Position numbers and translations under genes: made by a program. From NCBI GenBank assembly GCA_021203585.1, contig JAJQAW010000142.1, forward strand, positions 1-14,024: 14,024 nt of DNA, in the 5' to 3' direction. This stretch comes from Rikenellaceae bacterium. GTDB taxonomy: Bacteria > Bacteroidota > Bacteroidia > Bacteroidales > Rikenellaceae. How positions within the stretch are numbered: the first letter of the stretch is position 1; each line of letters opens with the position of its first letter. The notes under the pieces are model-generated. The model ran no database searches. It was given only the letters and a program-made list of their open reading frames with translations, and was not told the origin of the DNA. Of the stretch, positions 1 through 7,397 are shown in pieces.

Positions 1-218
1 CCGTTGCGGGTGGCCTTGAACAGATAAGCCTGCTCGATCAGGGCGGGGGAACGGTGTAATTTTTCCCACACATTGATAAATACATCCTGCACGATATCTT
101 CCGCCTCCTCCTGCGAGAGGGAAAACTCCCGGGCATAGACCAACAATCCCTTCGCATATCGCGCGTATAGGGCATCGAAAGCCTCTTCGATCTTTTGGGA
201 ACCGGATAATGCTGCCAT
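1..218 (-). CDS. ECF RNA polymerase sigma factor, 5' part only
   Basis: This is the N-terminal 72 residues of an extracytoplasmic-function sigma-70 factor, read leftward from an ATG at 218-216; the rest lies beyond the left edge of the window. The visible part is sigma region 2. It contains FDALYARYAKGLLVYA (residues 14-29), then EEAEDIVQDVFINVWEKL (37-54), the typical ECF helix that contacts core polymerase, then the AYLFKATRN segment leading into the -10 recognition helix. Family members are about 170-200 residues, so region 4 is missing only because of the cut. No in-frame stop is seen. It is divergent from fecR, whereas in many Bacteroidota loci sigma and anti-sigma are co-directional. 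By family knowledge it should drive the susCD operon when released by FecR. The assignment is firm; the exact regulon is inferred. Confidence 0.9.
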   Translation of the reverse strand, partial: MAALSGSQKIEEAFDALYARYAKGLLVYAREFSLSQEEAEDIVQDVFINVWEKLHRSPALIEQAYLFKATRN

Positions 219-247
219 GCGTGGAAAAATTGCCGTCAAAAATTAAA

Positions 248-255
248 CAAATGTA
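248..255 (-). promoter_or_regulatory. Candidate Bacteroidota -7 element for the ECF sigma gene
   Basis: Read on the minus strand this is TACATTTG, an exact match to the Bacteroides/Bacteroidota -7 consensus TAnnTTTG. It sits 29 nt upstream of the sigma factor ATG, a reasonable leader length. No convincing TTTG -33 box is visible 19-21 bp further upstream, so this rests on one 8-base match. Confidence 0.4.
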
Positions 256-315
256 CAAAAAATCGCACAGGTTCATCGGGGTATGGTAAAAACCGTACCG
301 GCAGAAAATTTTTTT

Positions 316-327
316 TAGTCGGGACTA
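316..327. promoter_or_regulatory. Short inverted repeat in the divergent intergenic region
   Basis: TAGTC-GG-GACTA is a perfect inverted repeat with 5 bp arms and a 2 bp centre. It lies directly after a run of T residues and about 60 bp upstream of the fecR start. The position suits an operator or part of an ECF-dependent promoter. Such a short palindrome is also expected by chance, so function is not established. No housekeeping TTTG/TAnnTTTG promoter with correct spacing is visible ahead of fecR, which fits (but does not prove) control by the adjacent sigma factor. Confidence 0.25.
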
Positions 328-388
328 CGGGGTTTGCGCGGGCGGGCTGTTATAAATAAAGACATACCCTAAAATCCCCACTTATATT

Positions 389-1459
389 ATGGAAAACCGC
401 CATGAAATAAAGCAGCAGCCCGTACCGACCGACGCACAGTTGGATAAGTTGATCGGCACGCTGCTGAAAATCGATCGGATGGACGACCGTCCGCTGTATA
501 ATAAAATCAAAGCCGTGATTGCTCGCAAAGAGGCCGCCCGCCGAAGGAAAAGGATGTGGATTCGCACTTGTGCGGCCGGTGCGGCGGTTGTGATTCTGGC
601 AGGTACGGTTTGGTTTACGGGAGGAAAAACCGATCGGTCTGTCGAAGAAGAAAGCGGCGTGCGGCTGATTGTTTCCGACGGACGAAACTACAATCTCTCG
701 AACGGCGATCCGCAGGAGCCTCTTTTTTCGGACGGCAGCGCGGTGATGAAAGCGGAGGCGGGCACGCTGTTTATCGAATCTGACGAGGCCCGGGCTCAGG
801 ATGCCGCCCCGGTATACCATACCCTCGAAGTACCCAAAGGAATGCAATACGATATCGTACTGAGCGACGGCTCACGGGTTTGGCTGAATTCCGATACCCG
901 GCTTCGATTCCCTACGGTATTTCCCGACCAGGAACGCCGGGTCTTTGTCGAAGGGGAAGCTTATTTTGAAGTGGCCCAACAAGCTTCCCGTCCGTTTATC
1001 GTCGAGATGGGATCGCACAGCGTAACCGTACTCGGAACCGCGTTCAATGTGAATGCGTATTGGGACAGTCCTACAATCCGGACGACGCTTTTTTCGGGAA
1101 GCGTGAAAGTGAGCGGCGCGCGGAGCGATGTGGAAGAGGTGCTGATTCCCGGTCAGCAGGCCTCCGTGGACCGGGCGACCGGGGAGCTTTGGGTGGAAAC
1201 GGTCGACTTGGCCGATGTGTTGGCCTGGCGGGTGAACGTGATCCATTTGGAAAAACGGACCTTGCAGGAGATCACTGACTATATGGCAAAAATCTACGAT
1301 GTCCAATTCCGCTTTATGGACGATAGCGCCCGCCGCATTCGTTTCCGGGGTAATGTCACGCGCAGCGAACAGCTTTCCGACGTACTGGACCGTATCGCTG
1401 AGGTGGGAAATGTGAAGTTTGAAACGAACGGAAATGTAATCGAAATAGGTATGCAGTAA
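389..1459 (+). CDS. fecR: FecR-family transmembrane anti-sigma factor
   Basis: The product is a 356-residue inner-membrane anti-sigma factor that would hold the divergent ECF sigma inactive and relay a signal from the STN domain of SusC. A short cytoplasmic N-terminus (about 1-55, ending in an Arg/Lys-rich stretch) precedes one membrane segment (about 57-77, AAGAAVVILAGTVWF core). The periplasmic FecR domain (about 145-245) shows GSRVWLNSDTRLRFP, then GEAYFEV, then VLGTAFNVNAY, all hallmarks of the family. The C-terminal 70 residues, from LEKRTLQEITDYMAKIYDV, match the DUF4974-type domain that usually ends Bacteroidota FecR proteins. Length is normal. It ends in TAA and carries no internal stop. 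A 96 bp gap separates it from susC. The identification is secure; which sigma factor it binds is inferred from adjacency. Confidence 0.93.
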   Translation: MENRHEIKQQPVPTDAQLDKLIGTLLKIDRMDDRPLYNKIKAVIARKEAARRRKRMWIRTCAAGAAVVILAGTVWFTGGKTDRSVEEESGVRLIVSDGRNYNLSNGDPQEPLFSDGSAVMKAEAGTLFIESDEARAQDAAPVYHTLEVPKGMQYDIVLSDGSRVWLNSDTRLRFPTVFPDQERRVFVEGEAYFEVAQQASRPFIVEMGSHSVTVLGTAFNVNAYWDSPTIRTTLFSGSVKVSGARSDVEEVLIPGQQASVDRATGELWVETVDLADVLAWRVNVIHLEKRTLQEITDYMAKIYDVQFRFMDDSARRIRFRGNVTRSEQLSDVLDRIAEVGNVKFETNGNVIEIGMQ

Positions 1460-1473
1460 ACAAAAGCAAAGAA

Positions 1474-1501
1474 AGCGGAACAGTGGCCAGACCGTCCCGC
1501 T
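1474..1501 (+). promoter_or_regulatory. Imperfect stem-loop between fecR and susC
   Basis: The arms AGCGGAACAGT (1474-1484) and ACCGTCCCGCT (1491-1501) pair at 9 of 11 positions around a 6-base loop. Both mismatches are A-C. No T-tract follows, so it does not look like a classical intrinsic terminator. Its place between the regulator and the highly expressed surface genes would suit an mRNA-processing or partial-attenuation element. This is inference from predicted pairing only. Confidence 0.35.
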
Positions 1502-1555
1502 CCGACAGAAACAAATGCTGAATGAGCAAATAATCTATCACCTAACTTCAAATAT

Positions 1556-4500
1556 ATGAAAAACAACTTTACAATGAGTCGTTCTCGTCGGGGAAAATTG
1601 TTTTCGGCGCATTTCCCCGTCGGCCGAAGGCTTATTCCGTTTGTCTGTGGGCTGGCCGTGCTTTTCGGTACGACGGCCTCTGCACGGCAACCCACCTATG
1701 ATGTCCATTATGAAAACCGCACCGTGATTTCGGCGCTGGACGATTTGAAAGCCCGTACGGGGCATCTTTTTCTGCATCAGGACGGGGTGATTTCCGATAC
1801 CGAACGGGTGACCGTCCGGCTGACCGGAGCCACGCTGCCGCAAATCCTCGATAAAATACTGGTTGAAAAAGGGTACCGGTACCGCATCGACGGCAGGGAC
1901 GTGGTCATTATCCGGGCTGCGGCTCCGGCGGCACAACCCGCTCCGCAACCGCAGCAACCCCGGACGGTGACCGGATCGGTGACCGACGAACAAAATCAGC
2001 CCCTGGCCGGTGTAGCCGTCCAGGTGAAGGGCGATACGAAAGGGGTGGTGACCGACGGTGCGGGAAATTTTACCCTGGACCTGATTCCCGGACAGGTCCT
2101 GCTCTTTTCCTATCTGGGAATGATGCCTCAAGAGATCCGAATTACCGACCAATTGTTTGTCCACGTGACCTTGCTCGAAGAGGCTACGGAGATCGAACAG
2201 GCGGTAGTAATCGGCTACGGATCGGCCCGCAAATTGGGATCGATGGCCGGTTCGGTGGCTACGATCGGGGGCGATAAAATCAAAGATGTTCCCGTGGCTA
2301 ATTTTTCGGATGCGCTTCAGGGCAAGATAGCGGGTTTGTCGGTGCTAAACTCTTCCGGAGAACCTTCTTCGACGGCTTCGATCCGGCTGCGAGGGGTAAA
2401 CAGCATTCTGGCCGGGGTCGATCCTTTGTATATTCTGGACGGTTCGCCGGTCAGCCAGGTGGTTTTTCATTCGCTCAATCCGGGCGATATCGAGACCATC
2501 GTTACCCTGAAAGACGCTTCGGCTACGGCCATTTACGGTTCGCGGGCGGCCAATGGTGTGATCGCCATTACCACCAAAAAGGACCGCAACAACGAGGAGG
2601 CCACCGTCTCGCTTCGGGCGTAGTACGGTATCTCTCAATTGGTGGGCGATAAAGTGAAGATGATGAATTCGGAGCAATATTTCCGCTTCCGGGAGATGCT
2701 GAATCCCGAAATCGCGGAGGAGTCCGACTGGCAGCGGCACAAAACGGTCGTGCTCGAGAACGGGATCAGCACCGACTGGGCCAAATACGTTTTCCGCGAC
2801 AATGCTCCGACATTGAACCTGGACGCGTCGATTCACGGCGGCGGCCAGAGTATGAATTACTTCCTGTCGATGAACCACAACAGCATGGAGGGGATCGCGC
2901 CCACTTCCGAATCGCACCGTACTTCGCTGCGCTCGAATCTGGAGGCCCACGTCAAACCGTGGTTGAGGGTGGGCCTGAATATGCACTTGGCCTATCTGAA
3001 ATTCAATGAGAATCCCGATGTCAGTGCGGATGTGATCTATGCGGCCAATCCGGCAGCCTTCGCCCGCTTTGCCAGGCCGGACGATTCGCCGTGGTATTAT
3101 ACGGTCGAACGGGACGGGACGGTGACCTACGGAGATCGGGCGGATTACCTGCACCAGTCCAAAATCACAAACCCCCTGTTTATCGAGACCACCCGCAAAC
3201 GCAAACGGGAAAATGTCTCGCTGATGGCGAATCTGTTCGAAGAAATTCGTCCGGTAAACGGATTGATCCTCCGGGCGGTGCAGTCGATCGATGCCTTCGA
3301 TTACACCTATTCCGGACAAACGGTTCCGGTTCCGGACTTTACCACGCCGATGGGCGACCAGGTGATCGTGAATAACGGCCAGGGGCAGGCGCGGGAAGTC
3401 TTTCAACGCTATTACAGCTTTACGTTGACCAATACGCTCGAGTACAAACTCCACATCGACAATCTGCACCATACGACCTTCCTGTTGGGGCAGGAGGCGA
3501 TCCTAACCAAAGACCGCTCGTTCGATGTCAATTTCACGGGCCTGACCGACCGCCGGCTGATGATGCTGAGCAATTCGACCGATTATACCACGCCGGTGCA
3601 TTCGATCACCGATCGGGTATTCAATTCCGCCTTCCTGCGGATGGATTACAATTACGACAATAAATATTGCCTCGAACTGACTTACCGCGTAGACGGCAGT
3701 TCCAAGTTCGGGCCGAATCACCGCTGGGCCGAATTTTATTCGGTGGGTGGCCGCTGGGACCTGAAAAGAGAGTCCTTCCTGGGCCGAACCTCCTGGGTCG
3801 ATGATCTCGGGGTGCGCCTGAGCTACGGTACGACGGGTAATTCTTCCATTTCGGATTATCAATTCTACGGATTGGTCTACTCCGGGAATGTGGTTTACGA
3901 AGGCGAAAGCGGGATGATCAATTACCAGTCCGCCAATCCGAACCTGAGCTGGGAAACCGTGACCAAATTGAACGCGGGCGTGGATTTCCGGTTGTTCGAT
4001 AGATTCACCGGTTCGGTGGAATACTACCGCAATAAAACGACCGATATGTTGATGTTCATCCCCTATTCCTATACCACCGGCTACGGCTCCGGATTGGGAA
4101 ACATCGGAGGGATGCTCAATACCGGTATCGATTTTACACTGAGCGCCGATGTGTGGCGTCACAAGGATTTTTACTGGGAGTTGCACGCTAACGGCAACTA
4201 CAATAAAAATAAAATTACCGAGCTGTTCAACGGTCTGGACGAGTATACCCTGGCCGAGACCGGAATCAAGCTGCAGGTGGGCAAGCCCTACGGGGAATTT
4301 TTCCTGGTGCGCCGCCAAGAGGTCGATCCGCGCGACGGCAAGCAAATCTGGCTGGATGCTTACGGCAACCGGACGAAAACCTACAGCGAGGATCATTCGG
4401 TGTTTGTGAAAAAACAACGGTATGCCCCCTTCAGTGGCGGATTCGGAACTTTTTTCAGCTACAAAAACCTCTCGCTTCAGGCCGATTTCGTTTTTGCTCT

Positions 4501-4897
4501 GGGTAAATACGCGCTCAACAACGACATGTATTTCTTCGAGAACGCCTACCAGTACGGTACCAGCCGCAACCAGACGGTCCGGATGCTCGATATGTGGACC
4601 ACGCCCGGTCAGCGTACCGAAATTCCGGCCGCCACGGAGATGATCCAGTTCGACGACCACCTGTTGGAAAACGCTTCGTTCATGCGGTTGAAAATCCTGT
4701 AGCTTTCCTATTCCCTGCCCGAAAAGTGGATGACCGGTTCTCGGTTTTTCCGCCGGGCCAGTGTGTACGCGCTCGACCGGAACCTGTGGACCGTAACCCG
4801 GTACACCGGCTTCGATCCGGAGCCGGATTCGAATATCATTATGTTCAATTATCCCAATACGCGTCAATATGTATTCGGACTGGAACTCACTTTTTAA
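1556..4897 (+). CDS. susC: SusC-family TonB-dependent transporter with STN signalling domain, two in-frame TAG codons
   Basis: This is an outer-membrane TonB-dependent transporter of the SusC/RagA family, 1113 residues if both TAG codons are read through. In order: a signal region (about 1-43); an STN domain (about 48-118, TYDVHYENRTVISALDDLKA), which marks transporters that signal to FecR; a carboxypeptidase-D regulatory-like domain (from residue 136, RTVTGSVTDEQNQPLAGVAV); a TonB-box/plug region (VVIGYGS, then LQGKIAGLSV, DPLYILDG, ATAIYGSRAANGVIAITTKK); and the beta-barrel to the end. TAG interrupts codon 356 (2621-2623) and codon 1049 (4700-4702). SusC similarity resumes at once in the same frame: YGISQLVGDKVKMMNSEQYF after the first, LSYSLPEKW then RYTGFDPEPDSN and a C-terminal aromatic strand after the second. 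The natural end is TAA at 4895-4897, 16 bp before susD. Under the standard code it would be a broken gene. Confidence 0.9.
2621..2623 (+). other. susC: In-frame TAG, susC codon 356
   Basis: The flanking residues are VSLRA-(TAG)-YGISQLVGDK. From family knowledge, SusC proteins often carry a polar residue such as Gln at this RAxYG position at the start of the barrel. The frame is open for the next 692 codons. Confidence 0.85.
4700..4702 (+). other. susC: In-frame TAG, susC codon 1049
   Basis: The flanking residues are FMRLKIL-(TAG)-LSYSLPEKW. This is the conserved SusC segment RLKNxxLxYxLP near the C-terminus, where a polar residue (Gln, Thr or Ser) normally occupies the TAG position. The remaining 64 residues complete the expected barrel end. 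Confidence 0.85.
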
Positions 4898-4913
4898 CCG
4901 TCACTGCCGAACG

Positions 4914-6437
4914 ATGAAAACGATAAAAACCCTATACCTGCTCCTGCTGGCCATGCTGGCGGTTTCCTGCGATATGGATAAGGAGCCTTACGGCATTCTG
5001 ATCGACGAGGACGCGATCCTCTCCCCGGAAGATTGCCGCAGTTACCGCAACGGGCTGTATGTGACCATGCGCAGCCTGACTACCAATACCTTTATCAATT
5101 TCAGCGATTTGCAGACCGACCTTTACCACGCCGTTTCGGGTAACGGGAATCCGCCGGGCAGCAGTCTGTACAACGGCAACCTGCAACCCGGAATAGATGA
5201 ATTCGACGGTATCTGGGGCAGCTACTACGCCACCATCGGATCGGTCAATTTTCTGATCAATAAAACGATACCGTTGCTGGAAAGCAACCGCTTTACCGAA
5301 CAGGAGAACATTGAAATGCGCCGCTATATGGGCGAGGCGCTGATGATCCGGGCGTACAGTTACTTCTATCTGGCCGAACGGTTTTGTCCGGCTTACAGCG
5401 CGGAGAGCGCCGGCAATCCGGCTACCGGGGTACCCATCGTGACGGATTACGATCCGACGGACGATAACGCCCAATACCCCGGCCGCAATACGCTGGAAGA
5501 GACCTACGACCAAATCTTTGCGGATTTGGAACTGGCCCTGGAATACCTGTTGGAATATGAAAACTCGGAAGCCGGGAGCGACGAGCAACCCGGCGCGTGC
5601 GCCTATTACGTGACTTCGGATGCCGTGAAAGCCATGATGGCCCGGGCGGCGTTGGCACGGAAAAATTATACGGTAGCCCTGAAATATGCCGAGGAAATAA
5701 TCAATTCGCGCACCTATTCGCTCCAGCCCAGCACTTCGCTCGAGCAGATGTGGCTCTACGACGATGCGAACGAACTGATTCTGCTCATTACCATGACCCA
5801 GCAGTACCAGACCGGTTCCGGTACGGGCCAGTATTTCCTGACCCTGACCGGTAATCCGGCCTTCGTTCCCACCCAAGCCTCGATCGATTTGTTCGACCAG
5901 CAGCGCGATTACCGCTTCGACATCTATTTCAAACCGCAGCGGATTTCCCTGACCGAGGCCACCTCCACGGTCTTCTTGTTCAATAAATATCCCGGTAACC
6001 CGTGGCTGATCGTCTCCACGAACGGATTCAAAAATATGGGAAAACCCTTCCGGCTGGCCGAGCAGTATCTCATCGCCGCCGAAGCGGCAGCCGAATTGGG
6101 ACAGGAGTCCAAGGCTAACCGGTATCCGAACGAATTGAAATCCAGAAGAATCAGCGGTTACACCTCCGAGCAGCAAACGGGTCTGGTACTGCGGGATAAC
6201 ATCCGGCAGGAACGCTCCCGGGAATTGTTCGGCGAAGGCTTCCGTTTCGGCGATCTGAAACGCTGGGGAGAGGGATTCGAACGCTCCGAAGGACAGGACA
6301 ATGCGGTGCCCAATACCAACGGCAATACCCATCGGTTGAGCTACGAACCGGGTGATTACCGTTTCATATGGCCCATCCCGAAAACCGAGATCGACGCCAA
6401 TCCACAAATCAAACAGCAGCAAAATCCCGGTTACTAA
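4914..6437 (+). CDS. susD: SusD/RagB-family surface nutrient-binding lipoprotein
   Basis: The product is a 507-residue SusD-family lipoprotein that would cap the SusC barrel and deliver ligand to it at the cell surface. The start at 4914 is chosen because it gives a clean lipoprotein signal (MKTIKTLYLLLLAMLAVSC, Cys19), followed by DMDKEP, an acidic stretch of the kind that directs Bacteroidota lipoproteins to the surface. Family marks include ALMIRAYSYFYLAERFCPAY, the conserved helical repeat segment; NTLEETYDQIFADLELALEYL; and the C-terminal motif RQERSRELFGEGFRFGDLKRW. Length is typical and no stop interrupts it. It begins 16 bp after susC and ends in TAA, 17 bp before the next gene. The ligand cannot be read from sequence; the nearby protease suggests peptides rather than a glycan, which is inference. 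Confidence 0.95.
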   Translation: MKTIKTLYLLLLAMLAVSCDMDKEPYGILIDEDAILSPEDCRSYRNGLYVTMRSLTTNTFINFSDLQTDLYHAVSGNGNPPGSSLYNGNLQPGIDEFDGIWGSYYATIGSVNFLINKTIPLLESNRFTEQENIEMRRYMGEALMIRAYSYFYLAERFCPAYSAESAGNPATGVPIVTDYDPTDDNAQYPGRNTLEETYDQIFADLELALEYLLEYENSEAGSDEQPGACAYYVTSDAVKAMMARAALARKNYTVALKYAEEIINSRTYSLQPSTSLEQMWLYDDANELILLITMTQQYQTGSGTGQYFLTLTGNPAFVPTQASIDLFDQQRDYRFDIYFKPQRISLTEATSTVFLFNKYPGNPWLIVSTNGFKNMGKPFRLAEQYLIAAEAAAELGQESKANRYPNELKSRRISGYTSEQQTGLVLRDNIRQERSRELFGEGFRFGDLKRWGEGFERSEGQDNAVPNTNGNTHRLSYEPGDYRFIWPIPKTEIDANPQIKQQQNPGY

Positions 6438-6454
6438 CGAAAAAAGAAACAACC

Positions 6455-7372
6455 ATGATCAAATACAGCAACATAATCGGTACGGCGGCAGTCCTCTGTG
6501 TAATCCTGACCGGATGCAGCGATCGGGACGGGGAGAGCCTCAATACCGTCCGGGTGAGCGTCGGCTTCGAGCAATCGGTGGTCAGCCTCAAGGAGACGGT
6601 GGAGTTCGTCACTCTCCCGATCGTGATCGAGGAAGAGGTTCCCCGGGACGGCGATATTATCCTGTAGGCGACGATGACCAGCAGCAGCGCCGGTTTCGAA
6701 TTGGATAAAGATGTGATTATCACCACCGAAACCCTGCGCATTTCTCCGGAATGGGACAGTGTCGATTTGGAGGTCGAACTGAAAGTCAATACGCCGGAAA
6801 TCCACTCGGGCCGCAGCATCGAGTTTCGGATTACCGACGTACGGGGGGCCGCGGCGGGCAACACCACCTGCCGGATCGATCTGATCGAGACCTACTTTGT
6901 GGAAGGCCGTTACGAGATCAAAGGACTGAGCATCGGGGACGGCAGCGCGGCGACCGGAAGTTTCCTGTTAAGCACGCTCGACGATACGATGGATCAGGTT
7001 CGCATGGACTTCGGAATCGGTGCGCAGGCAACCGTACGGTTTATCGAAATCGTCCCGAAAGAAGAATACGACATGGAGATCGATCCCTTTCAGTTCATCG
7101 GGGTATACAGTGGGTTGGAAGTGTACCTGACCTGGGCCAAACAGAATCAGGAGTCGACGGACCCCGATACGGTCGAGCGGTTTAACGGCATCTTCTTCGA
7201 CCGAACCCGGCCTATCCGGGGCAAATTCACCCGAACCCTCGAAGATGGGCGGGAGACGAGCGCGGTGATCGTCATGGAGGACGTATTTGCCCTGCTCGGA
7301 ACCGTCGCCCAGGAGCCGGATTGGTGGTTCAACAATTACAGACCGGGGGCAGTCCTGACCAAAGACCAATAA
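6455..7372 (+). CDS. Calx-beta-like surface lipoprotein, one in-frame TAG codon
   Basis: This is a 305-residue lipoprotein if TAG at codon 71 is read. The signal is MIKYSNIIGTAAVLCVILTG with Cys21, then SDRDGE. The start at 6455 is the only one giving this signal. Residues about 28-145 resemble the Calx-beta-like domain common in Bacteroidota lipoproteins: VRVSVGFEQSVVSLKETVEF, then LPIVIEEEVPRDGDI, a TLRISPEW strand, and a closing SIEFRITDVRGAAAGNTTC segment. The C-terminal half has alternating hydrophobic residues and two aromatic clusters (GVYSGLEVYLTWAKQ, PDWWFNNY) that I do not recognise as a named family. The position after susD suits an accessory ligand-binding or surface protein of the transport complex. 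It ends in TAA, 25 bp before the peptidase. Confidence 0.8.
6665..6667 (+). other. In-frame TAG, Calx-beta-like lipoprotein codon 71
   Basis: The flanking residues are RDGDIIL-(TAG)-ATMTSSSAGFELDKD. The TAG falls inside a predicted beta-strand of the Calx-beta-like domain, and the rest of that domain is encoded in frame after it. The fold would therefore be split in two by a true stop. Confidence 0.8.
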
Positions 7373-7397
7373 TTCCATATTCAAGTAGAATCAAACC

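Noticed and set aside
333..360. TTTG plus TATAAATA as a housekeeping promoter for fecR
   Set aside because: The second element does not match TAnnTTTG and the spacing is about 14 bp instead of about 19-21 bp.
4869..4913. Upstream ATG at 4869 as the susD start
   Set aside because: It overlaps the end of susC and would place about 15 polar residues before the lipoprotein signal. The ATG at 4914 gives a proper signal and lipobox.
2345..6452. Long open frames on the minus strand opposite susC and susD (up to about 500 codons)
   Set aside because: They are antisense shadows of GC-rich coding sequence. Their translations are low-complexity and unlike known families, while the plus strand has clear SusC/SusD motifs.
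6368..6454. Earlier start for the Calx-beta-like gene inside susD
   Set aside because: The ATG at 6455 directly precedes a typical lipoprotein signal, and the earlier frame is only the out-of-frame end of susD.
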